Origin: an uncultured Collinsella sp.
GTDB taxonomy: Bacteria; Actinomycetota; Coriobacteriia; Coriobacteriales; Coriobacteriaceae
Length of the DNA stretch: 20,155 nt
NCBI GenBank assembly: GCA_902465105.1
Contig: CABQLM010000039.1
Coordinates: 1 to 20,155, forward strand
Reading direction: 5' to 3'
Part shown: positions 1 to 7,118 of the stretch, in pieces
How the letters are laid out: each line of letters begins with the position of its first letter
How positions within the stretch are numbered: the stretch's first letter is position 1
Translations under genes and position numbers: made by a program
Notes under the pieces: model-generated
The model's database searches: none
Seen by the model: the letters and a program-made list of their open reading frames with translations, nothing else
Told to the model about the DNA's origin: nothing

Positions 1-70
1 GGCATGACCAGAAGGTCTATGCCTTGCCTTTTTCATGCCAACTTGTTCGCTCTGGACGTCGCCCGCTGTC
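1..70. repeat. Dispersed repeat copy 1, containing a terminator-like hairpin
   Basis: The first 70 bases match 15451-15520 with four differences (positions 18, 24, 63, 69). The start of the match is a hairpin, GGCAT-GACC / GGTC-T-ATGCC around an AGAA loop, followed by a T-tract at about 29-33, so it looks like an intrinsic terminator cut by the window edge. The match continues about 35 bases past the T-tract, so more than the terminator is shared. The left arm probably extends upstream of the window. It presumably ends transcription of the gene before prmC, which is not visible. Confidence 0.75.
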
Positions 71-428
71 CATCCTCTACCTGCGGCGTTGTCTTGCTCT
101 GGATGTGGTAGTCATTGTCATACGTCTGCCGTCGAAAATGATGCTCATAAAAATCGTCCAAGAAGTCGCGGGGCGATTTTAACCGCGTTGTGCGTCGAGC
201 GATTTGGCGGGTATCCGGTTGGATGTTAGTCAGCTCAGGGCAACCTTGCCAAAAGCTTGACGGATTCAAATGTGGACGTCGGTGAATGAACACTTTGGAC
301 GGGGCCAAACAAAAAAACTGGGCTGATTCTCGATAATTGCCCTCAATTGTCCCATGCCAAGCACTGGCCTCGCGTACAATCTGCTCCGACATTCGCGCGC
401 CGCCCGGCGCTTAGGAGGGGAGGACCCC
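71..428. other. Gene-free leader upstream of prmC
   Basis: No convincing gene is seen on either strand. A hairpin AAAATCGTCC / GGGCGATTTT (150-159 with 171-180, one G-U pair) lies in the middle and could act as a weak terminator. An A-run at 311-317 and a TACAAT hexamer at 375-380 lie nearer prmC. A 119-codon minus-strand frame (33-392) crosses the region but has no recognisable domain, and its last codons lie inside the dispersed repeat, so I do not call it a gene. Confidence 0.5.
375..380 (+). promoter_or_regulatory. Possible -10 element for prmC
   Basis: TACAAT differs from the consensus -10 by one base and lies about 49 bases before the prmC start. The same hexamer occurs in the likely atp promoter (5808-5813). 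No good -35 is found at the usual spacing (the best, TTGTCC at 347-352, is 22 bases away), so this is tentative. Confidence 0.3.
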
Positions 429-1679
429 ATGGCAAACGAGATTTGGACCATCAAGCGCTGTCTCGAGTGGACCAAGGAGTACCTAGCCGATCGTGGCGAG
501 GAGCATCCCCGTCTTTCTGCCGAATGGTTGCTTTGCGCTGCTACGGGTCTGGCGCGTATCGACTTATACATGCGTATGGACGAGGAACTCGATACGCCGC
601 AGCTCGAGACCATGCACGCTGCCGTCGTGCGCCGCGCCAAAGGCGAGCCTCTGCAGTACATCACCGGCAGTACGCAGTTTCGCATGATCGATGTCGCTTG
701 CGCTCCTGGCGTGCTCATCCCGCGTCCCGAGACCGAGATGCTCGTCGAGGAAGTCCTCAATTATTTGGATGCCGAGGTGCTGGATTCCAATGCCGCCACC
801 CGCCAGCGTGCGGAATTGCCCTGGAACGACGAGGTGGAGCAGGCACGCAAGGCCGAGGCTGCGCTGGCTGATGAGCGTGCGACCGTCGAACGCCGTGCGG
901 CAAATCTGACGGCTGCCGATGAGGCGGCGCTGGGCGGGGGCGTGTTGGGCAGCCGTGCCTATGCCGAGGAGCTGGCGGATCGCGAAGCCGAGGAAGACGC
1001 CGCGAAGGCCACAGAAGCCGAGGCGGCAGAAGCTTCCGCCCCCGAGCTCGATGAATACGGCATCGCCATCGAAGGCGCCGGCCAGGGAGCGATTCCTGCG
1101 CAAGATGCCGCCGCGCCCGCCCCAGTCGACTCCCGTATCGCTCGCATCCTCGAGGTCGGTTGCGGCACGGGTTGCATCTCGCTCTCCCTTGCCTGGGAAC
1201 GCCGCGGCCACGTTACCTGCACCGCCACCGATATCGAACCGCGCGCCATCGACCTGGCCACCAAAAACCGCGAGGCGCTTGGTCTCACGTCCGGGGAGGT
1301 CGCCTTCAGCCTCACAAACCTAGTGAGCTCTATTCCCCGCGAGGAATGGGGCACCTTCGACGTGCTCGTCTCCAACCCGCCCTATATCCCCACCGATGTC
1401 ATGCGCTCGCTGCCGCACGAGGTCAAAGACTTCGAACCCGACTTGGCGCTCGAGGGCGGCGCCGACGGCCTAGATATCTTCCGTCGCCTGCTCAATGCGG
1501 CGCCCTATATGCTGCGCTCCGGCGGTCTGTTTGCCTGTGAGCTCTATGAGGGTGCTCTTGACGCTGCCGCCGAGCTCTGCCGCCAGGCGGGTCTTTCGGA
1601 TGTGCGTATCGTCCGCGACCTCACCGATCGTCCCCGCATCGTCCGAGCTATCGTCACCGAGCCCAAACAGCGCCAGTAA
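429..1679 (+). CDS. prmC: Peptide chain release factor N5-glutamine methyltransferase with a large internal insertion
   Basis: PrmC methylates the glutamine of the GGQ motif in release factors RF1 and RF2 using S-adenosylmethionine. The N-terminal helical domain is followed by PRPETE (residues 98-103), the SAM-binding motif ILEVGCGTGC (about 240-249) and the catalytic NPPY (316-319), all intact. The ATG at 429 is chosen because GGAGG at 419-423 lies five bases upstream; an in-frame ATG at 354 lacks such a site. The product is 416 residues, whereas family members are usually near 280-290. The excess is one Ala/Glu-rich, low-complexity insertion between PRPETE and the SAM motif (about residues 115-236). 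Every active-site motif survives, so the protein is probably functional. In many bacteria prmC follows prfA; that gene would lie upstream of the window. Confidence 0.92.
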   Translation: MANEIWTIKRCLEWTKEYLADRGEEHPRLSAEWLLCAATGLARIDLYMRMDEELDTPQLETMHAAVVRRAKGEPLQYITGSTQFRMIDVACAPGVLIPRPETEMLVEEVLNYLDAEVLDSNAATRQRAELPWNDEVEQARKAEAALADERATVERRAANLTAADEAALGGGVLGSRAYAEELADREAEEDAAKATEAEAAEASAPELDEYGIAIEGAGQGAIPAQDAAAPAPVDSRIARILEVGCGTGCISLSLAWERRGHVTCTATDIEPRAIDLATKNREALGLTSGEVAFSLTNLVSSIPREEWGTFDVLVSNPPYIPTDVMRSLPHEVKDFEPDLALEGGADGLDIFRRLLNAAPYMLRSGGLFACELYEGALDAAAELCRQAGLSDVRIVRDLTDRPRIVRAIVTEPKQRQ

Positions 1680-1693
1680 TATTTATTAACTGG

Positions 1694-1723
1694 TTAGCAA
1701 AAATTATAAAATAGTTTATAATT
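1694..1723 (+). promoter_or_regulatory. hicAB promoter with overlapping palindromic operator
   Basis: TTAGCA (1694-1699), a 17-base spacer and a perfect TATAAT (1717-1722) form a strong sigma-70-type promoter in a markedly AT-rich patch. A perfect inverted repeat with 9-base arms, AATTATAAA-atag-TTTATAATT (1702-1723), covers the spacer and -10. HicB antitoxins commonly repress their own operon through such palindromes, so this is the likely HicB operator. The promoter and palindrome are read directly; the binding partner is inferred. Confidence 0.75.
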
Positions 1724-1747
1724 AGGACGGCTGAAAGAGGTCGGCCC

Positions 1748-1933
1748 ATGCAACCTCCTACCTTTCGGGAAATCATTGCCCTACTCAAGCACGATGGATT
1801 CGTGAAGGTCGCGCAAGTCGGTAGTCATGCTAAGTATGTTTCTGGTGACCGTGTTGTCACCGTGAACGGCTCTGGTGGTGATCGATCAAAGAAGGGCACG
1901 TGGGCAAGTATTCGTCGCCAAGCTGGATGGTAG
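1748..1933 (+). CDS. hicA: HicA-family toxin (mRNA interferase)
   Basis: This 61-residue protein has the HicA layout: an N-terminal helix with REIIALLKHDGF, then the GSHAKY strand holding the catalytic histidine (H27), a short beta hairpin, and the terminal GTW-SIRRQAG helix. HicA folds as a double-stranded-RNA-binding domain and cleaves mRNA to stop growth when the antitoxin is lost. GAAAGAGG (1733-1740) lies seven bases before the ATG. The frame ends 11 bases before the partner's start, the usual toxin-first order of hicAB. The normal size and intact histidine suggest an active toxin. Identification rests on family motifs and the paired context. Confidence 0.85.
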   Translation: MQPPTFREIIALLKHDGFVKVAQVGSHAKYVSGDRVVTVNGSGGDRSKKGTWASIRRQAGW

Positions 1934-1944
1934 TTGGAGGCAAA

Positions 1945-2391
1945 ATGAGGCAGCGATTTACCTATGACTGCGTTCTCATAAAAGAAGACGACGGTTACTG
2001 CGCCAGCTTCCCGCAGATTCCTGGGGCCTTGGCCGACGGCGATACGCGCGAAGAAGCGATTGCCCATGCCACCGAGGCGCTGATGGCGTTTTTGGCCGAC
2101 GACCTCAACAACGGTTTGACTCCGGCAGGGTACGAACGCTCGGCCGAAGTCGTGACCCTTTCAGTCGAAATCGACCACGAGGACGCTCGGGAAGCGGCGT
2201 GCCGAACATTTAAAGACGCAGCGCTGGACCTCAAAGTCTCCGCTCCGCGGATTACCGCGCTGGTCAAAGCCGGAAAGCTCGATGTTGAACTCGTCGACGG
2301 CCGTCGGATGATAACGATAGACAGCATCGAGCGCTACGCTGCCCAAGAACGCCACGCCGGCAGGCCTAAGAAGTTCGTGGCGGTCCAATAA
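1945..2391 (+). CDS. hicB: HicB-family antitoxin with C-terminal DNA-binding segment
   Basis: This is a 148-residue antitoxin. Residues about 1-65 form the HicB partial RNase-H-like fold, recognisable by the start FTYDCVLIKEDDGYCASFPQ, then IPGALADGDTREEAIAHATEAL. This domain occludes HicA. The C-terminal half (about 90-148), with a run such as APRITALVKAGKLDVE and a basic tail ending GRPKK, looks like a helix-turn-helix DNA-binding segment. That fits autorepression at the palindrome upstream of hicA. The ATG at 1945 is preferred over an in-frame ATG at 1900 because TTGGAGG (1934-1940) lies four bases before it; the earlier start would overlap hicA and has no such site. It is probably co-transcribed with hicA. 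Confidence 0.85.
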   Translation: MRQRFTYDCVLIKEDDGYCASFPQIPGALADGDTREEAIAHATEALMAFLADDLNNGLTPAGYERSAEVVTLSVEIDHEDAREAACRTFKDAALDLKVSAPRITALVKAGKLDVELVDGRRMITIDSIERYAAQERHAGRPKKFVAVQ

Positions 2392-2525
2392 CCCCCTCAC
2401 TTTCACCGACTACTATAGCCGCTCACCAAACCAACATGCGCTGTGGACAAATGGGTTAAACGTTTCGTGCGAGAATGCCCTTCAGTAAACAAACTTGCAC
2501 CAGAGCGTAAGGGGCTGGCATACAC

Positions 2526-3269
2526 ATGCAGACGGTCTATCGGGTATTCGAGGGAGCGCGCGAGCCGCATCGGCTCGCCGTCGAGCGTACGGCCGAGGTG
2601 CTCGGTCGTGGTGGCCTAGCTCTGATTCCGACCGAGACTGTCTATGGCGTCGCCGTGGCAGCCAACGCTTTCTCGGACGCCGTACCCCAAGATACAAGCG
2701 AATTCCCGTCGTGGCCGCGCGATCCGCAGACTGCAGTCAACGGCGCCAAGGTCCCTGCGCTCGGTACCGGCTACCGTCGCATCTTTACTCTCAAGCAGCG
2801 CGAGCTCACGCAAACTGTGGCTTGGCTGGTTGATGGTGCCGAAGCCCTCGACCGCTACGGCGAGGATATCCCCGAAGAGGCTCGCGTGCTTGCCCGACGA
2901 TGCTGGCCGGGCGCCCTGACTATCGTGGTCAAGGCGGCTCCCTGCGTGCCGACCTTTATGCGCGCCGCAGACGGCACGGTGGCACTTCGCGCGTCGGCCT
3001 CGCCTGTGGTGCAGGCGCTCATCCACTCCTGCGGCAGTCCACTTGCCTGTACCAGCGCCAATACACATGGGGCGCCCTCGCCGGCAAGCTTCGCCGCCGT
3101 GGAGGACCGCATCCTGGAGGGGGTCGATGTTGCCGTCGACGCCGGCGAGACCCCGTGTCGCGACGCCTCGACCATCGTGTCGTTCCAGCACGGCGGGCTC
3201 CAGATCCTGCGCCAAGGCGCACTTCCCGCATCAGAGATCGAGCGGGTCCTGTCTGACCCGATGCAATAG
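2526..3269 (+). CDS. tsaC: L-threonylcarbamoyladenylate synthase (Sua5/YrdC family)
   Basis: This enzyme makes threonylcarbamoyl-AMP from threonine, bicarbonate and ATP, the first step of t6A formation at position 37 of ANN-decoding tRNAs. Visible family motifs are LALIPTETVYGVA (31-43), the basic KQR (90-92), RRCWPGALTIVVK (124-136), RASASPVVQAL, TSANTHGAPSP (176-186) and DASTIVSF. A segment of about 35 residues (48-83) sits between the PTETVYG strand and the KQR strand, where most homologues have a short link. The product is 247 residues, longer than the single-domain YrdC form (about 190) but lacking the C-terminal Sua5 domain. The ATG at 2526 follows AAGGGG (2509-2514) by 11 bases. tsaC commonly lies near prfA-prmC; here hicAB separates it from prmC. 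glpK starts 13 bases downstream. Confidence 0.88.
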   Translation: MQTVYRVFEGAREPHRLAVERTAEVLGRGGLALIPTETVYGVAVAANAFSDAVPQDTSEFPSWPRDPQTAVNGAKVPALGTGYRRIFTLKQRELTQTVAWLVDGAEALDRYGEDIPEEARVLARRCWPGALTIVVKAAPCVPTFMRAADGTVALRASASPVVQALIHSCGSPLACTSANTHGAPSPASFAAVEDRILEGVDVAVDAGETPCRDASTIVSFQHGGLQILRQGALPASEIERVLSDPMQ

Positions 3270-3282
3270 AAAGGTGTAAGCG

Positions 3283-4824
3283 ATGTCGTTGAATCTGGGC
3301 AGCCTGGGCATGGAAGATGCCTCGTTTAACTTTGGCGGTTCCTACATCATGGCACTCGACTGCGGCACCACCTCGGTACTTGCGACCATCGTCGACGAGT
3401 ACGGATGCATTGTCGCGCAGGCACGTCGCAGCGTCAAAACCAGCTTCCCGCGCCCCGGCTGGGTGGAGCAAGATCCCATGGCGGTCCTTGCCAGCCAGAT
3501 CGCGGTTATGATGGAGGTCCAGTTTAAGAGCGGGATTCATTCCGACCGCATCGCCGCCATCGGTATCTCCAATCAGCGTGAGACCACGGTGGTCTGGGAC
3601 CGCGTGAGCGGCCAGCCCATCTATAACGCCATCGTATGGCAGTGCCGTCGTACCGCGTCTCTGATCGATAATTTGGTTGAGCAGGGCGCAGAAGAGCTGG
3701 TGCGCTCCCGCACGGGGCTTACGCTCGACCCGTATTTCTCGGCCTCCAAGGTGCAGTGGATTCTCGATAACGTCGACGGCGCGCGCGAGAGCGCGGCGGC
3801 GGGCGACCTTATGTTTGGTACCATCGATACGTGGCTCATCTACAATCTCACCGGTGGTCAGGTCTTTGCTACCGACTATACCAATGCTAGCCGCACCGCA
3901 CTCTTCAACATCCATACGCTCGAATGGGACGACGACCTGCTGGCGCTCTTCGACATCCCGCGCTCCATGATGCCCGAGGTTCGCTGGAGCTCGGGTGACT
4001 ACGGCCGCGTCGCGAGCGATATTATGACCAACACGCCGCCCATCATGGGCGTGGCGGGCGACCAGCAGGCTTCGTTGTTTGGCCACTGCTGCTTCCATCC
4101 CGGTCAGACCAAGAATACCTATGGCACGGGCTGCTTTATGCTCATGAACACTGGCGACGAGATCGTCGAGTCCAAAAATGGCCTGGTTTCCACCATCGGT
4201 ATCGCTGCGGACGGCAAGATCAGCTATGCGCTCGAAGGCTCCATTTTTGCCGCCGGCTCCACCATGAACTGGCTGCGCGACAACATGGGCATCATCTCCA
4301 ACGTGACCGAGTCGGCGCAGCTTGCCGCCTCGATTAGCGACAACGAGGGCTGCTACTTCGTTCCCGCCTTTGCGGGCTTGGGTGCTCCCTGGTGGGATCC
4401 GCATGCCCGCGGTATCGTGTGCGGCCTGACTGGTGCCTCGAGCCGCGCAACCATCGTGCGTGCCGCCTGCGAGTCCATGGCCTATCAGAGCTACGATGTA
4501 CTGCGTGCCATGGAGCAGGACGTGGGTCTTTCGATTGAGCGCCTATCCGTCGATGGCGGCGCCTCGCGCAACGAGTTCATCATGCAGTTCCAGTCCGACC
4601 TGCTGAATATTCCCGTACTGCAATGCGAGTCGGTGGAGACTACGGCAATCGGTGCCGCGTATCTGGCGGGCCTCGCGGTTGGGTATTGGGAGGATCTGGA
4701 GGAGCTGGAGCAAAACGCCCAGATTGTTAAGACCTTCCATCCCCATATGTCCGTTGAGCGCCGCGAGCGCAACTTGGACGGTTGGCACGATGCGGTCAAG
4801 CGTTCGCTCAGTACTGAGCAGTAG
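3283..4824 (+). CDS. glpK: Glycerol kinase (FGGY family)
   Basis: Glycerol kinase phosphorylates glycerol with ATP to glycerol 3-phosphate in the cytoplasm. Strong family signatures include [67 protein letters not shown], a C-terminal [13 protein letters not shown] and [18 protein letters not shown]. The 513 residues include about 20 extra at the N-terminus before the phosphate-binding strand. That strand reads ALDCGTTS (D26) where glycerol kinases usually have DQGTTS. The segment where some Firmicutes enzymes carry an HPr-phosphorylated histidine (YHFYG-like, before the GVAGDQQ motif) has no histidine. The start follows AAAGGTG by about eight bases. It lies 13 bases after tsaC and is probably co-transcribed. 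No glycerol facilitator or glycerophosphate dehydrogenase is nearby. Confidence 0.93.
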   Translation: MSLNLGSLGMEDASFNFGGSYIMALDCGTTSVLATIVDEYGCIVAQARRSVKTSFPRPGWVEQDPMAVLASQIAVMMEVQFKSGIHSDRIAAIGISNQRETTVVWDRVSGQPIYNAIVWQCRRTASLIDNLVEQGAEELVRSRTGLTLDPYFSASKVQWILDNVDGARESAAAGDLMFGTIDTWLIYNLTGGQVFATDYTNASRTALFNIHTLEWDDDLLALFDIPRSMMPEVRWSSGDYGRVASDIMTNTPPIMGVAGDQQASLFGHCCFHPGQTKNTYGTGCFMLMNTGDEIVESKNGLVSTIGIAADGKISYALEGSIFAAGSTMNWLRDNMGIISNVTESAQLAASISDNEGCYFVPAFAGLGAPWWDPHARGIVCGLTGASSRATIVRAACESMAYQSYDVLRAMEQDVGLSIERLSVDGGASRNEFIMQFQSDLLNIPVLQCESVETTAIGAAYLAGLAVGYWEDLEELEQNAQIVKTFHPHMSVERRERNLDGWHDAVKRSLSTEQ

Positions 4825-4867
4825 GGCTGCGACGGGGCGCTCGATACAACAAACCGCTAAACTTATG

Positions 4868-4902
4868 CACGGCGCGTGGCAACAGCACCGCGGCGCGCCG
4901 TG
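4868..4902 (+). other. GC-rich hairpin between glpK and upp
   Basis: CACGGCGCG (4868-4876) pairs perfectly with CGCGCCGTG (4894-4902) around a 17-base loop. No T-tract follows, so it is not a typical intrinsic terminator. It may be the end structure of the tsaC-glpK transcript, or part of the upp leader, whose start is 43 bases downstream. Confidence 0.45.
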
Positions 4903-4945
4903 TCAGCAAAGCCATCTTGCGGCCGCAATGAAAGGGGCAAGACCC

Positions 4946-5593
4946 ATGACCGTTACCTACGATACGTCCCGTGTGACGCTTGTCGACCATCCGCTTGTTC
5001 AGCATAAGCTGTCGATTCTCCGCGACAAGAAGACCGGCACCAATCAGTTCCGCCAGCTCGTCCGCGAGCTTGCGTTTTTTGACGGTTACGAGGCAATGCG
5101 CGACCTGCCCATGGAAGACGTCGAAGTCGAGACTCCCATCACTACCGCCACGTTTAAGCAGCTTGCCGGCAAGAAGCTCGCCATCGTTCCCATTCTGCGT
5201 GCGGGTCTTGGCATGGTTGACGGTATTCTCGACCTGGTGCCTTCTGCCCGCGTGGGCCACATTGGCATGGAGCGTGACGAGGTTACCCATGAACCTCACG
5301 AGTATTACTGCAAGATGCCCAAGGATATCGACCAGCGTATCTGTCTGGTCGTCGACCCTATGCTCGCCACGGGCGGCTCGGCCGAGATGGCCATCAGCTA
5401 TCTGCGCGAGCGCGGCGTCAAGGACATTCGCATGCTGTGCATCGTCGCGGCCCCCGAGGGCCTCAAGTCACTGACCGAGAAGGATCCCGACGTGCATATC
5501 TATACCTGCGCTATCGACGACCATCTCAACGAGGCCGCCTACATCGTTCCCGGCCTGGGCGACGCCGGCGACCGCATCTACGGCACGCTCTAG
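4946..5593 (+). CDS. upp: Uracil phosphoribosyltransferase
   Basis: UPRTase converts uracil and PRPP to UMP, the main pyrimidine-base salvage step. The 215-residue product shows the N-terminal [21 protein letters not shown], the [13 protein letters not shown] strand, the PRPP-binding loop [12 protein letters not shown] (135-146) and the uracil-binding tail [16 protein letters not shown] (199-214). Family members are about 208-210 residues. The ATG at 4946 has AAAGGGG (4931-4937) eight bases upstream; the frame remains open far upstream through glpK, but no other start is supported. In many Gram-positives upp lies just before the atp operon, as here, but the atp genes seem to have their own promoter 190 bases downstream. 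Confidence 0.95.
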   Translation: MTVTYDTSRVTLVDHPLVQHKLSILRDKKTGTNQFRQLVRELAFFDGYEAMRDLPMEDVEVETPITTATFKQLAGKKLAIVPILRAGLGMVDGILDLVPSARVGHIGMERDEVTHEPHEYYCKMPKDIDQRICLVVDPMLATGGSAEMAISYLRERGVKDIRMLCIVAAPEGLKSLTEKDPDVHIYTCAIDDHLNEAAYIVPGLGDAGDRIYGTL

Positions 5594-5785
5594 TCGTCGG
5601 GCCTTGTCGGCTACGGTCACAAATACGAAGAAATGGTGCGCGCGGGCGAGCAAAAGACGTCCACGCGCATTCCTGTTAACGGACGTTTAGCCCAGAGGGG
5701 TTCGAGAAAAACGTATTACCGTACCTGCGGCATAAAGAAGGTCTTAAGAAAACGAACAGGTGCGTATTAACCGATGCTTTTTCGG

Positions 5786-5813
5786 TTGTACTTTAGCGAT
5801 TGGCTCGTACAAT
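5786..5813 (+). promoter_or_regulatory. Probable promoter of the ATP synthase operon
   Basis: TTGTAC (5786-5791), a 16-base spacer and TACAAT (5808-5813) lie about 60 bases before atpI. A small hairpin, AACCGA / TCGGTT (5769-5774 with 5782-5787), overlaps the -35. The rest of the upp-atpI gap shows only a weak ACGTCC / GGACGT inverted repeat near 5660-5690 and no convincing upp terminator. Confidence 0.5.
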
Positions 5814-5875
5814 AGTCACCAATGTTTGGCGGGAACTGTCCTGTGAGGCGATAAAAAAGGAAAGTGAGGACGCCA

Positions 5876-6187
5876 GTGTTTCAGATAGCCGATCTGCTCG
5901 CTATCGTTGCAGGTGCCATCGCGGGCGCGATTGCCTTCCTTCCGTTTGTCTTTACGCTCAAGCCGGTTCTTGACGATAAGCAGAATGCGGACATGCTCAA
6001 GGGTATGGTGAGTCTCGCGGTCTCGGCAATCGCGTTGCTTGTCTTTACCTTGGTTGTGTTTGTGTTGTTCGGAGAGGCATTTCGCATGTTCCTCCTGGGC
6101 GAGGCGATCGGCTTCGTGGCCTTTATGGCCGCCTGCGCGGTTCGCGTCGCCAAGGCGCTGCGAGATCCTCATGAGGTCGAAAGGTAA
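5876..6187 (+). CDS. atpI: AtpI-like small membrane protein of the ATP synthase operon
   Basis: This 103-residue hydrophobic protein has three likely membrane segments (about 4-27, 41-62 and 68-90) and a basic C-terminal tail. First position in an atp operon and this topology fit AtpI, which is proposed to assist c-ring assembly or cation supply. The sequence itself is too poorly conserved for a firm family call. The start is probably the GTG at 5876, because GAGGA (5866-5870) lies five bases upstream. A GTG at 5864 would give 107 residues but has its purine tract only three bases away. It ends three bases before atpB. Confidence 0.7.
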   Translation: MFQIADLLAIVAGAIAGAIAFLPFVFTLKPVLDDKQNADMLKGMVSLAVSAIALLVFTLVVFVLFGEAFRMFLLGEAIGFVAFMAACAVRVAKALRDPHEVER

Positions 6188-6190
6188 GTC

Positions 6191-6994
6191 GTGGAAATTT
6201 TTGAAAAGCTGCCTGATGAGATTAATCATCTGGTCAGCGAGTTCAGCTCCACCCCTGTCGTGGGCGATCTGAGCTGCGGCATCACGCAGTACTCGTTTTG
6301 GCTGATCGTCTCCACGATCGTGCTCCTGATCGTCCTGGCCGTGTTCAAGAAGAAGCAGACCCTGGTTCCCAAGGGCTTCTTCGTCAACGGTTTCGAGTAC
6401 ATCATCGAGTACGTCGAGAACGATATCGGCAAGGGCGTCGTGGGTGAGAACTGGAAGAAGCACTTCCCGTTCCTGTGCTCGCTTTTCCTGTTCATCCTGA
6501 TCAACAACATGATCGGCCTGATTCCGGGAATGAAGCCCGGCACCGGCGCAATCGGCTCCACCGCCGCGCTCGCCATCTTCGCCTTCGTGTACTTCATCTA
6601 CTACGGATGCAAGGCTCACGGCGTGATCGGCTACATCAAGAGCCTCGCTCCGCAGGGCGTGAGCTTCCCGATGAACGTGCTCGTGTGGGTCGTCGAGCTT
6701 TTCTCGACCTTCCTGCGCCTCATCACGCTCGCCGTCCGTCTGTTCTGCAACATGTTCGCAGGACACGTGGTCATGGGCTCGTTCGCCATCATGGCGAGCA
6801 TGTTCATGCAGCCGCTGCTTCAGCAGGTTTCCGCGGCCCACGCCGTCGGCGCCCTGCCTTCGCTGGCCTGGCTTGCCATTCTCATCCTGATCTATGCGAT
6901 CGAGCTTGTGGTCGGCGCCATCCAGGCTTACGTCTTCACGGTCCTTACCGCCGTGTATGTCTCCGAGGCAGAGGAGGTCGCGGAGGAGGAGTAG
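6191..6994 (+). CDS. atpB: F1Fo ATP synthase subunit a
   Basis: Subunit a forms the proton half-channels against the c-ring. The 267 residues contain several membrane helices (about 34-52, 93-112, 120-140, 160-180, 185-215, 228-258). The key motif LITLAVRLFCNMFAGH includes the essential stator arginine, R183 here, with the nearby Asn and His also conserved. FLFILINNMIGLIPG is the usual second-helix signature. The GTG start at 6191 has AAAGG (6180-6184), spanning the end of atpI, six bases upstream, so translation is likely coupled. The C-terminus ends in an acidic run rich in glutamate. Confidence 0.95.
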   Translation: MEIFEKLPDEINHLVSEFSSTPVVGDLSCGITQYSFWLIVSTIVLLIVLAVFKKKQTLVPKGFFVNGFEYIIEYVENDIGKGVVGENWKKHFPFLCSLFLFILINNMIGLIPGMKPGTGAIGSTAALAIFAFVYFIYYGCKAHGVIGYIKSLAPQGVSFPMNVLVWVVELFSTFLRLITLAVRLFCNMFAGHVVMGSFAIMASMFMQPLLQQVSAAHAVGALPSLAWLAILILIYAIELVVGAIQAYVFTVLTAVYVSEAEEVAEEE

Positions 6995-7006
6995 TCTTCC
7001 GTTCGC

Positions 7007-7102
7007 GCCTTAAAGGTAAGGCAATTCGTTAAACCGCCGGTGCCCGTACCCATGGAGCCCGGCAGTTATAAAAAGGTTATCCTGCGTGAAATAAGACACG
7101 CA
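7007..7102 (+). promoter_or_regulatory. Structured leader before atpE
   Basis: The 124-base gap between atpB and atpE is the longest inside the operon. It holds GCCTTA-aagg-TAAGGC (7007-7022), GCCGG / CCGGC (7036-7040 with 7059-7063), and TGCGTG / CACGCA (7083-7088 with 7097-7102) just before the SD. Such spacing before the c-subunit gene often carries translation-enhancing or mRNA-stabilising elements, because c is needed in roughly tenfold excess. The hairpins are seen; the role is inferred. Confidence 0.4.
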
Positions 7103-7118
7103 CGACAAAGGAGGAATC

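Noticed and set aside
33..392. 119-codon minus-strand frame upstream of prmC
   Set aside because: No recognised domain and no clear ribosome site; its end is inside the dispersed repeat. Kept only as an observation.
354..428. Longer prmC start at 354
   Set aside because: No SD there, while GGAGG at 419-423 precisely serves the ATG at 429; the extra residues do not match the family N-terminus.
3019..4404. 461-codon minus-strand open frame opposite glpK and tsaC
   Set aside because: Shadow frame across two certain plus-strand genes; composition is Gly/Arg/Ala-rich with no motif.
4652..4945. Extended upp frame beginning inside glpK
   Set aside because: The frame is merely open; family length and the SD at 4931-4937 fix the start at 4946.
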